NCBI RefSeq assembly: GCF_050749805.1
Contig: NZ_CP192738.1
Coordinates: 4,402,001-4,466,000 of the forward strand
Origin: Hahella sp018986435
GTDB taxonomy: Bacteria; Pseudomonadota; Gammaproteobacteria; Pseudomonadales; Oleiphilaceae
Reading direction: 5' to 3'
DNA: 64,000 nucleotides
Under the pieces are notes generated by a model, which worked only from the letters and a program-made list of their open reading frames with translations, did not search any database and was not told where the DNA came from. The position numbers were made by a program, and so were the translations under genes. This document shows, in pieces, positions 33,981 to 41,175 of this stretch; positions within the stretch are counted from its first letter, which is position 1; the number at the start of each line of letters is the position of its first letter.

Positions 33981-34014
33981 AAAAAGCCGGACGCTGTTAA
34001 ACGTCCGGCTTTTT
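33981..34014 (+). terminator. Rho-independent terminator of the hut operon
   Basis: AAAAAGCCGGACG (33981-33993) pairs with CGTCCGGCTTTTT (34002-34014) around CTGTTAAA, with a T run at the end. It is 24 bases after the hutH stop and could also act on the convergent gene ending at 34081. Confidence 0.9.
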
Positions 34015-34080
34015 ACTTTAGGGCGCTCCGTCCTGAAATAGGTTGGCGCCTGTTTCAGGACTAGACAGGGTCCGCGATCG

Positions 34081-34818
34081 CTACTTCATGCCATATTTCT
34101 TCAAAATCTGATCGAAAGTCCCATCCGCCTTCATCGCCGCCATGCCCTTATTCAAGGCGTTAATAATTTCTTCATGCTTGGCGTTGGCGAGGCCGCAGGT
34201 GACGTGCAACGTATTGGCGTTCAACGCATTCTGGGTAAATTCAATTTGATCGATCAACCCTGGTTCTTCTTTGGCGATCTGCGAGCGCGCCACCAGCTCA
34301 TCTTCCAAGGTAAGATCCACCCTGCCAGACACCACTTTCTTCACGTTTGGTAAAAAGTCCGCGGTTTCCGGCCGCTTGAAATTAGTGGCGTTGAGGAACT
34401 CATCTCCGTATCCGTAGCCTCTGACAATCCCCACGGACTTGCCGGTCAGGCTGTCCATTCCGTTGTATTCAAATGGATCTCCCTTGCGCTTGATGAATTT
34501 AATCTCATTGGTTAGATAAGGCTCGCTGTACGCAAGGAACTCCGTTCGCTCTTTCGTCCACCAGGTGCCGATAAGCACGTCGTATTTGGCGTTTTTGACG
34601 CCGTCAATGGCTCGCGCCCAGGGCATGATATTCATTTCCAGAGTGAACCCGGAACGGGAAAAAGCCTCTCGAGCCAGAGACACGGCGACGCCGCCATCCG
34701 GATCGTTAGGATCAATGAAAGGAGGCCAGGGGTCGCCGGCGGCGGTGACGGTTTCCGCTCGGACGGAAACCGCAAGGAATAACGCAAGGAAGGTCAAAAT
34801 GGCGGATTTAAACTTCAT
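34081..34818 (-). CDS. Periplasmic solute-binding protein, family 3
   Basis: About 245 residues from the ATG at 34818, which is followed by a clean signal peptide (LTFLALFLAVSVRA, cleavage before ETVTA) and preceded by GAGGG; the frame extends upstream to 34902 without such features. The SBP_bac_3 domain has AAGDPWPPFIDPNDPDGGVAVSL, MPWARAIDGVKN and the end FDQILKKYGMK. The Asp-rich ligand-cleft start is unusual for an amino-acid binder. It has no adjacent transporter genes. It lies next to a terminator shared with the hut operon but on the opposite strand, so there is no evidence that it binds histidine. Confidence 0.85.
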   Translation of the reverse strand: MKFKSAILTFLALFLAVSVRAETVTAAGDPWPPFIDPNDPDGGVAVSLAREAFSRSGFTLEMNIMPWARAIDGVKNAKYDVLIGTWWTKERTEFLAYSEPYLTNEIKFIKRKGDPFEYNGMDSLTGKSVGIVRGYGYGDEFLNATNFKRPETADFLPNVKKVVSGRVDLTLEDELVARSQIAKEEPGLIDQIEFTQNALNANTLHVTCGLANAKHEEIINALNKGMAAMKADGTFDQILKKYGMK

Positions 34819-34939
34819 CGAAGAAACCCTCAATTGATTAACGGAAAATCTATGCGTCCGTTCAATCAAATTATGGTTGAAGGCGCCGGATTTGCCAGAC
34901 AATCGGGGGTATTCAGGTCTCTACGTCAGTAAAAATTTG

Positions 34940-35302
34940 TCATTCCTCAATAAATTTCCACGTATCCGCGCCGTCAAACTTTTTGATTGGCGTGTTCGCA
35001 ATCCATTTCGGCTCCAACATACGGCAATTTATCGTTATCCGCTTTTCCTCCCAGTTTTCCGTGGAAGTATGGTGCGTCACGCAACCGCAACGCGGGCAAT
35101 GCTGAAAGTCGATATACTCATCCCCCCAGCGATAGGGTTTCGGCGCCTCCTCCGTCCACACCACATTCACCTCTTCAGGAGCAAAACGTCCCCACAACGC
35201 CCCAAGGCGATGACAAATCGAACAATTACAACTCACCAACGCCTCTGGCGCCCGAGGCATTTCTACATTGATATTGCCGCAATGGCAGGAAGCTTTAAGC
35301 AT
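34940..35302 (-). CDS. GFA-family (CENP-V/GFA domain) zinc protein
   Basis: About 120 residues from the ATG at 35302, with AAGGACC upstream; the longer frame to 35356 has no ribosome-binding site. The GFA zinc fold is marked by MLKASCHCGNINVEM, then CNCSICHRLGALWGRF and later QHCPRCGCVTHH, giving seven or eight cysteines for two zinc sites. The family takes its name from glutathione-dependent formaldehyde-activating enzyme, but most members have unknown substrates and glutathione binding is disputed. It stands alone, divergent from the solute-binding gene at 35522. Confidence 0.85.
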   Translation of the reverse strand: MLKASCHCGNINVEMPRAPEALVSCNCSICHRLGALWGRFAPEEVNVVWTEEAPKPYRWGDEYIDFQHCPRCGCVTHHTSTENWEEKRITINCRMLEPKWIANTPIKKFDGADTWKFIEE

Positions 35303-35521
35303 ATTGAGGTCCTTTTCGGTTGGCGGTTGGCGTTCTGCGCAATAAAGCGCAAGCAAATCATCATACAGATTTGGTTGGGCGAAAATAGACGAAATAAATT
35401 CGGCTTGATGGCTGCCTGGAAGTAAATAACGCCCAATCTAACGTCTATACTTGTATAGGCTCACAAGTAACTACTGCGGTAAAGGTTTCAACCTATCACC
35501 GCGCAGGTCGAGGTAGGCTAT

Positions 35522-36313
35522 ATGAAATGGTTTCTGGTCGCTTTTTGCTGCTGGCTTGCGCCATGGTGTCAGGCCAGGACTCTGTTGGTGGGCATGGAGG
35601 AAGCCAATAATTCGCCCTTCGAGTATATCGACGAAACGGCGCATCTTACCGGTTTTCACGTTGAGATCATGCGTGCGGTGGCGGCGCGACTGGGTTGGGA
35701 TATCGAGTTTCGCCGGCATCCGTGGAAAAGGGCCATGAAAGAACTGGAGGAAGGCGGCGTGCATGCGGTGACCTTCGTCGCCATTTCTCCGGAAAGACAG
35801 AAGTTCGCCGACTTTTTGCCGGATAACCTGCTGCATGTCTCCCGCACCACCATTTACATCAGACGCGATCGCAGTGACGAGATTCGCTATGACCCGCCGC
35901 TGGAGCAGTTTGTCTGGCGCTGGCGCACGGCGGCGGCCAGCGGCTATTACATGAGCGATCAGGTGATAGATCTGATTCGCAGAAAAGCGCCTATAGAACA
36001 GCCGACCGTTAATCAGTCACAGCTTTTCATCATGCTGATCAGTAACCGATTCGACGCCATTTTCGGCGCCACCAGCGCCATAGAAAGGGCCCGCGCGGAA
36101 ATCGCCGGGCTGGATGAACAAGTGCAGCGTTTGGACGGAGCCTTATTTCCCGGCAAGCGCATGTACGCGGCGTTCTCGCGCAAGGCGCCGGACGGTATGG
36201 CGGAAGAGTTCGCCGAAGCCTATCGCTTATATCGCATGGACAAAGCATATGAAGAACTGAAAAAGCGCTTTGGCATGGAAGAGCTCGCTCCCAGCCCCAC
36301 GGAATTTCAATAA
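35522..36313 (+). CDS. Periplasmic solute-binding protein, family 3
   Basis: A 263-residue protein with GAGG 8 bases before the ATG. The signal peptide covers about 1-18 (FLVAFCCWLAPWCQA). The domain begins LLVGMEEANNSPFEYIDETAHLTGFHVEIMRAV, as in amino-acid-type binders, and carries the HPWKRAMKELEEGG motif shared with the two other members of this window. It ends with KAYEELKKRFGMEEL. No permease or ATPase genes are nearby. Such orphan binders are numerous in marine gammaproteobacteria. Ligand and partner are unknown. Confidence 0.84.
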   Translation: MKWFLVAFCCWLAPWCQARTLLVGMEEANNSPFEYIDETAHLTGFHVEIMRAVAARLGWDIEFRRHPWKRAMKELEEGGVHAVTFVAISPERQKFADFLPDNLLHVSRTTIYIRRDRSDEIRYDPPLEQFVWRWRTAAASGYYMSDQVIDLIRRKAPIEQPTVNQSQLFIMLISNRFDAIFGATSAIERARAEIAGLDEQVQRLDGALFPGKRMYAAFSRKAPDGMAEEFAEAYRLYRMDKAYEELKKRFGMEELAPSPTEFQ

Positions 36314-36449
36314 TTCAGGGTCTGCCAGACATGGACGTCGTCATGCATACAAAACGCCTTACCAAATCCCGATACCTTCAGTTTTGCGGATGCAAAACAA
36401 CGTCAAATCCATGTGCGCACGACCCAATACACTGCTCCGCGCGACCTAT

Positions 36450-36473
36450 AATGGCGCATGCAATGGCGCATGC
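36450..36473. repeat. 12-bp perfect tandem repeat (AATGGCGCATGC x2)
   Basis: Two exact adjacent copies lie at 36450-36461 and 36462-36473, 29 bases before the start of the protease-Sel1 lipoprotein. They could be a repeated operator or a recent slippage duplication in the leader. Nothing else stands out in 36314-36502. Confidence 0.6.
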
Positions 36474-36502
36474 CGATAATCATCCCCCCTATAAGGTGAT
36501 CC

Positions 36503-38353
36503 ATGTCCTATACCCGAGTCTTCGCCACGACGTTCCGCTTGCTTGCAGCCAGCCTCATCGCACCGGCGCTGCTCACCGCCTGTTCGAATGAAGACGCGCC
36601 AGCGCAGCCCGAAAAAGGGACGCACATCGTCATCGTGGAGCCCAAAGGTCAAGACAAGCAAGCTGTCGATACGCACATCATCCGCTCGATTCAGGAAGCG
36701 CGGGAAGCCGCGGTCTCCATCAGTGTGGGGGCCAGCGTAGGCTCGGGATTTTTTATCAATAAAGACTGTCTGATTGTGACCAACCGGCATGTGGTGGAGT
36801 TTGATAACCCCGCGCTGCAGGAAGTTTCCGCAGCCATCGACAAAGTGGATAGAAAAACCCAGGAAGCCCGCGAACGCATCGCAACCTGGGAAAAGCAATA
36901 TCCCAGATATAAAGGATCGGCCCAGCAAAGCACGGATCAGGACAGACTGCGCAGCATGGAAAAGTATCGCCAGGAGCTGCAGCAAGCTTACGATAAGCTG
37001 TCTTCCGAACAGCGAAACGCCAGCGTCCAGGTCAAAACGCTGGATGGCCGCACTTTCGCCGCGCACACCGTCGTTAAGAGCGAAGACACCGACCTGGCCT
37101 TTCTGGTGGGCGCCGTCAAAGAGTGCCGATACTTCGACGCGGCGGTGAAAACCGATCCGGCAGTAGGGCAACCCACATACACCGTCGGCTCGCCCGCTGG
37201 ACTGGAGTTTACCGTCACATCCGGCATTCTCTCCGGCATCAGGGACTTTGAAGGCGTCACTCTGCTGCAAACGGACGCCGCCATCAACCCAGGCAACAGC
37301 GGCGGCCCGCTACTGGACGCCAACGCCAAAGTCATTGGCGTGAATACTTTACGGCTGAGCGGCATGGAAGGCATCGGCATGGCGATTCCTATCGCTACGG
37401 TCAAAGACCAGATCAGTCGCAATCTGTTATTGGCGAGCGGCGCGCCATCGCAACCCGCGACGACGACCGCCGGCGCCAAGTTCGACTACGACAGTTACCG
37501 CGAAAATGCCTTGCGCAATGCGCAACCCGTCGCCGTGGACATCAGCCAGTTGAGCGACGCCTGTGAGCAGGATTACGCCAATTCAAAGTATGCGGCGGCC
37601 ATGACCTCCTGTAAGACCTCCTCCTCTCATGGGCACCAACAAGGGCATTTTTACATGGGTAAAATGCTGCTTGATGGGCTGGCGGGACAGCAGGACTATT
37701 ACCTGGCGGCGGACTACATGAAGAAGGCGGCGGAAGCCGGGAACATGGAAGCGCAAATGTTGCTGGGGCAAATGTATCAATATGGCGTGGGCATTAGCCC
37801 CAACAGTGCGTCAGCGCTGAAGTGGCTGACGGAAGCCGCCAACCAGAACAGCAGGGAAGCGCTGAACTCGCTGGGTTTGATTTATAAGGAAGGGAAAATC
37901 GTCTATCGCTCCTATGAGCAGGCCGCCAACTATTTCGAGAAAGCCATCGCCGCCGGCAGCACCAATGCTCTGCATAATCTGGGCGTAATGTACATACAGG
38001 GACAGGGGCTCGCCAAAAACGAAAGCAAGGGATTTGAACACTTTCTCAAGGCCGCCCAACGGGGTAATCCGGTCTCGCAGTTGAGCGTCGCTTTTTGCTA
38101 CTACAAAAAACTGGGCGTCAACAAAGACTATGTGGAGGCCTACGCCTGGTTGACCGCCGCCGAACTCAACAAGAAAGGCAAAACCATCTCAGACTGGGAC
38201 CCGCAACGGGCCTCTGAAATGAAGCAGTTCCTGAAAGGCATCATGAACAGCAAACAACTCGCCCAGGCGACGGCCATGTCCAACGATTACGTTAAACGCT
38301 ACAGCAATGTGTCGACGGAGACGTCATTAGCCGCCAAAGCCGGCAAGCTCTAA
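36503..38353 (+). CDS. Lipoprotein: trypsin-like serine protease fused to Sel1 repeats
   Basis: A 616-residue protein. The signal peptide ends in the lipobox LLTAC (Cys 27). A trypsin-like (DegP/S1C-style) domain covers about 60-310, with catalytic His in VTNRHVVEF, Asp in SEDTDLAFLV and Ser in NPGNSGGPLL. Between His and Asp sits a charged insertion of about 90 residues (RKTQEARERI...RSMEKYRQELQQAYDKL) predicted as coiled coil. After a linker, about 350-560 holds roughly five Sel1-type repeats (HFYMGKMLLDG, AQMLLGQMYQYGVG, ALNSLGLIYKEG, ALHNLGVMYIQGQG, YVEAYAWLTAAE). No PDZ domain is seen. It is likely an envelope protease that recruits partners through the repeats; the target is unknown. 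Confidence 0.85.
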   Translation: MSYTRVFATTFRLLAASLIAPALLTACSNEDAPAQPEKGTHIVIVEPKGQDKQAVDTHIIRSIQEAREAAVSISVGASVGSGFFINKDCLIVTNRHVVEFDNPALQEVSAAIDKVDRKTQEARERIATWEKQYPRYKGSAQQSTDQDRLRSMEKYRQELQQAYDKLSSEQRNASVQVKTLDGRTFAAHTVVKSEDTDLAFLVGAVKECRYFDAAVKTDPAVGQPTYTVGSPAGLEFTVTSGILSGIRDFEGVTLLQTDAAINPGNSGGPLLDANAKVIGVNTLRLSGMEGIGMAIPIATVKDQISRNLLLASGAPSQPATTTAGAKFDYDSYRENALRNAQPVAVDISQLSDACEQDYANSKYAAAMTSCKTSSSHGHQQGHFYMGKMLLDGLAGQQDYYLAADYMKKAAEAGNMEAQMLLGQMYQYGVGISPNSASALKWLTEAANQNSREALNSLGLIYKEGKIVYRSYEQAANYFEKAIAAGSTNALHNLGVMYIQGQGLAKNESKGFEHFLKAAQRGNPVSQLSVAFCYYKKLGVNKDYVEAYAWLTAAELNKKGKTISDWDPQRASEMKQFLKGIMNSKQLAQATAMSNDYVKRYSNVSTETSLAAKAGKL

Positions 38354-38397
38354 GCGCCGGGTCGCGGACATAGCGACGCCCGTCGCGTCGGGATGGC

Positions 38398-39261
38398 TCA
38401 GCTGATCTGGTTTAGCGGGATCTTCAGATAACAAACGCCATTATCCGCCGCCTCTGGCAAGTGCCCGCCGCGGATGTTGACCTGCAGGGACGGCAGCATG
38501 AGAGCGGGAGCCCCCAGCTTGGCGTCTCTGGCTTTGCGCTGTTGCACGAAGCCCTCCTCAGAGACGCCTTCATGGCACAGCACGTTCTCTCTGCGCTGCT
38601 CGGCCACTGTGCTTTCAAAGCGCAACTCGCGGCCATTAGGCAGATAATCATGGCAGACAAACAAGCGGGTTTGCGGCGGCAATGACAGGATGCGGCGAAT
38701 GGATCGATACAGCTCCGTCGCGTCGCCTCCCGGAAAGTCCGCCCGCGCCGCGCCGTAATCCGGCATAAACAACGTATCGCCAATAAACACCGCATCAGCG
38801 ACCACGTAGCTGACGCAGGCCGGCGTATGCCCTGGCGTATACATTACCTGGGCGGGCATCGCACCGATGTGAAACGTCTCGCCATCTTGAAACAAGTGAT
38901 CAAACTGCGAGCCATCCACCGCAAATTCCGCCCCCAGATCGAAGATACGCCCGAACGCGCTCTGCACCTCGCGGATATGCTCGCCAATGGCGACTTTGCC
39001 GCCTAACTCGCGCTTCAGCCATTGCGCCGCAGACAGATGGTCAGCATGGGCATGGGTTTCCAGAATCCACTCAACTTCCAGCCCGCTTTCCTTCACATAA
39101 CGGACAATATCCTGCGCCGACTCAGTACCGACGCGCCCGGCGGCGGAGTCATAATCCAGCACCGGATCAATAATGGCGCAACGGCTATCCCCTTCTCCAT
39201 GCGTCACGTAGCTGAGCGTGTACGTCGCACGATCGAAAAAGGGCCGCACGATTAAATTCAT
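38398..39261 (-). CDS. Persulfide-dioxygenase-like metallo-beta-lactamase-fold protein
   Basis: About 287 residues. The ATG at 39261 is chosen because AAGGGG stands 6 bases before it; an ATG at 39267 touches that site. The MBL fold has ETHAHADHLSAA (HxHxDH), a His in YTPGHTPACVSY, Asp in FIGDTLFMPDYG and a late His in VCHDYLPNG. The FMPDYGAARADFPGGD segment is typical of the Blh/ETHE1-like persulfide dioxygenases, which oxidise glutathione persulfide to sulfite and glutathione. It diverges from a BigR-type repressor, a phosphatase-like domain and a sulfite exporter, all consistent with sulfide detoxification. Confidence 0.88.
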   Translation of the reverse strand: MNLIVRPFFDRATYTLSYVTHGEGDSRCAIIDPVLDYDSAAGRVGTESAQDIVRYVKESGLEVEWILETHAHADHLSAAQWLKRELGGKVAIGEHIREVQSAFGRIFDLGAEFAVDGSQFDHLFQDGETFHIGAMPAQVMYTPGHTPACVSYVVADAVFIGDTLFMPDYGAARADFPGGDATELYRSIRRILSLPPQTRLFVCHDYLPNGRELRFESTVAEQRRENVLCHEGVSEEGFVQQRKARDAKLGAPALMLPSLQVNIRGGHLPEAADNGVCYLKIPLNQIS

Positions 39262-39377
39262 TTCCATCCCCTTAGCTCTTAAGCTATTAAGTCCATGACA
39301 GCAAAGTTTAGTCACTTGGACATTGCGCAATCGATATAGATTAAATATATTAGCTTAGACTGATTTAGAAAACACTT

Positions 39378-39395
39378 ATTTAGATTTAACTAAAT
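39378..39395. promoter_or_regulatory. Candidate BigR-type operator overlapping the repressor start
   Basis: ATTTAG (39378-39383) and CTAAAT (39390-39395) form a perfect inverted repeat with a 6-base AT spacer, and the right arm runs into the ATG of the ArsR gene. The whole 39262-39393 divergent interval is AT-rich with related TTTAG/CTAAA-like words. The operator role is inferred from position and from the AT-rich palindromes known for BigR. Confidence 0.5.
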
Positions 39396-39777
39396 GAAAA
39401 AGAAAGTCGCCGCTCCCCATTCTTCCTCCCCCGCTCCCTTGGACTTGATGGGAAACGCTTTGAATGCGGAAGCTGCGGCCGCGCTGATGCAGGCGCTCTC
39501 CAATCCGCACCGGTTGATGATTCTGTGTGCGCTGTCCGAGGGCGAACGTCGGGTCAGCGAACTGAATGAATTCGTGGAGCTGTCGCAATCAGCGCTATCG
39601 CAACATCTGGCGGTGCTGCGCCATCAACATCTTGTGCATACGCGCAAACAGGCGCAAACCGTTTATTATTCCGTGGCGGAGGGGCCGGCCATGGCCATCG
39701 TCAAACTCCTGCACCGCCACTATTGCAGCAATCCTGCCTCAAACCCAACTATTCAAGGAGAACCCCATGACAGATGA
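39394..39777 (+). CDS. ArsR-family repressor, BigR/YgaV-like
   Basis: A 127-residue regulator. A winged helix-turn-helix covers about 25-105 (LMQALSNPHRLMILCALSEGERRVSELNEFV cut at its LMILCAL core, then LSQSALSQHLAVLRHQHLVHTRKQAQTVYYSV). Two cysteines, one in LMILCAL and one in LHRHYC, lie where BigR forms a disulfide or polysulfide bridge on sensing sulfide or persulfide. It overlaps the next gene by 11 bases, and the exporter follows, so repressor, phosphatase domain and exporter form one operon. The divergent MBL gene is its likely second target. Confidence 0.87.
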   Translation: MKKKVAAPHSSSPAPLDLMGNALNAEAAAALMQALSNPHRLMILCALSEGERRVSELNEFVELSQSALSQHLAVLRHQHLVHTRKQAQTVYYSVAEGPAMAIVKLLHRHYCSNPASNPTIQGEPHDR

Positions 39778-40228
39778 CGTCTCTCTGCTGCTGCCCAACC
39801 TGCGTCGGCCGCAACCGGAGCTTTTCACTTGCGGCCTGCCGGCGCCGGACGATTTCCCACGCATCCGGGCGGCGGGGGTAAAAACAGTCGTCAGCCTATG
39901 TCAGCCTCACGAAACGCCCCTGCTGAATGCGTTTCCGGTCGACGATCAAGGACTGCAGTTGTTTAACATTCCGGTAGCGGGTCCGCAGGATTTGACGGAA
40001 GCCAACGCCCGGGCGCTGGCGGACATACTGAATGAAGCGGAAAACTGCCCGGTCCTGGTCCACTGCATGAGCAGCAATCGCGTTGGCGCTCTACTCGCCT
40101 TGAAAGCCTTCTTCGTGGATGGCGCATCTGTGGAAGAAGCGCTGGATGCCGGCTGCGCAGGCGGTCTGACAGGCCTGGAGCCTGAAGTACGTCGCCTGCT
40201 GACCGCCGCTGCTTCGCAAACATGCTGA
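39767..40228 (+). CDS. Blh-type phosphatase-like domain protein (DUF442)
   Basis: A 153-residue protein whose ATG at 39767 has AAGGAG 8 bases upstream. It matches the N-terminal domain of Blh (beta-lactamase hydrolase-like) proteins: LFTCGLPAPDDFPRIRAAGVKTVVSLCQPHE, then the phosphatase loop HCMSSNRVGALLAL (HC-x5-R type with Cys and Arg in place). In Agrobacterium and Xylella this domain is fused to the persulfide dioxygenase, whereas here it is a separate gene in the repressor operon. Its biochemical role in sulfur handling is uncertain; a rhodanese-like or phosphatase activity is possible. Confidence 0.85.
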   Translation: MTDDVSLLLPNLRRPQPELFTCGLPAPDDFPRIRAAGVKTVVSLCQPHETPLLNAFPVDDQGLQLFNIPVAGPQDLTEANARALADILNEAENCPVLVHCMSSNRVGALLALKAFFVDGASVEEALDAGCAGGLTGLEPEVRRLLTAAASQTC

Positions 40229-41052
40229 CAGCGGCGCTCCTCGGGATCGCCGTGGGAGTGCTGCTTGGACTCACCGGCGCCGGCGGCTCTATTATCGCCA
40301 TCCCTCTGCTGATGTGGAGTCTCGGCTGGACACTGCCGCAGGCGGCGCCGGTGGCGTTGCTGGCGGTCAGCGCCGCCGCCACATTAGGTGTGGTGAACGC
40401 CTGGCCGCAAGGGTCCGTTCGCTATCGCGCTGCGACGGTAATGGCCCTGGCCGGTATGCTGATGGCCCCGATCGGCCTTTGGGCCGCCCATCGCGCCCCC
40501 GTGCATTTGCTGGCGTTAGTATTCGCCGTGGTGTTGCTGGGCGTGGCCCTGCGTATGTGGCGGCAAGCTCGCCGCGCTCCCGAAGAAGCCAAGATGGGCT
40601 GGGCGACCGTACAAAGTGACGGAACTGAACTGAAAGGCCCCATCTGCCAGCTCAACCCTGATACCGGTCGTCTGCGTTGGACCCGCCCCTGTTCCATGGC
40701 GATCGTCAGCAGCGGCGCGCTCACCGGCTTTCTTTCTGGCTTATTGGGGGTGGGTGGCGGATTCGTAATTGTTCCCGCTTTGCGCATGGTGTCGCCGCTA
40801 CCTTTTCATTCCGCTGTGGCGACCTCGCTGATGGCGGTCGCCCTAACCAGCGCGGGCACCGTCAGTCTGTTCATGTTAAGCGGCAAAACGCTTCCCTGGC
40901 TGATCGCCCTGCCCTTCGTCGCGGGAGCTATGGCGGGCATGCTGGGCGGACGCCGTCTGGCGCCGCGCTTTGCAGGACCGCACCTGCAACAGGGCTTCGC
41001 CGTCATCATGGCGGGCGTCGGTGTGATGATGATCCTCAAGTCTCTGCTGTAG
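40222..41052 (+). CDS. TauE/SafE-family sulfite (anion) exporter
   Basis: A 276-residue protein with about eight TM segments in two halves, each opening with a glycine-rich motif: GVLLGLTGAGGSIIAIPLLMW at the start and GFLSGLLGVGGGFVIVPALRM near residue 170. A hydrophilic loop of about 45 residues separates the halves. The start overlaps the previous gene by 7 bases. In BigR operons this exporter removes sulfite formed by the persulfide dioxygenase, the likely role here. The family also carries sulfoacetate and related anions. Confidence 0.9.
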   Translation: MLTAALLGIAVGVLLGLTGAGGSIIAIPLLMWSLGWTLPQAAPVALLAVSAAATLGVVNAWPQGSVRYRAATVMALAGMLMAPIGLWAAHRAPVHLLALVFAVVLLGVALRMWRQARRAPEEAKMGWATVQSDGTELKGPICQLNPDTGRLRWTRPCSMAIVSSGALTGFLSGLLGVGGGFVIVPALRMVSPLPFHSAVATSLMAVALTSAGTVSLFMLSGKTLPWLIALPFVAGAMAGMLGGRRLAPRFAGPHLQQGFAVIMAGVGVMMILKSLL

Positions 41053-41101
41053 ACCAGTACATCTCTGTACCATTGCATCCCTGGCCATTGCAGACACTAA
41101 A

Positions 41102-41137
41102 AAGCCCGCGGCGATCATTGTCACCGCGGGCTTGTTT
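41102..41137. terminator. Bidirectional terminator
   Basis: AAGCCCGCGG (41102-41111) pairs perfectly with CCGCGGGCTT (41124-41133) around a 12-base loop, followed by GTTT on the plus strand and by TTTTTAG on the minus strand. It serves the convergent exporter and metalloprotease genes. Confidence 0.85.
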
Positions 41138-41175
41138 ATCTCTACTTTATCTCCGCGTCAGAGCGCGATCTGCAA

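Noticed and set aside
36503..38353. Ordinary DegP/HtrA protease
   Set aside because: It has a lipobox, a long insert between His and Asp, Sel1 repeats and no PDZ domain, so the DegP label would mislead.
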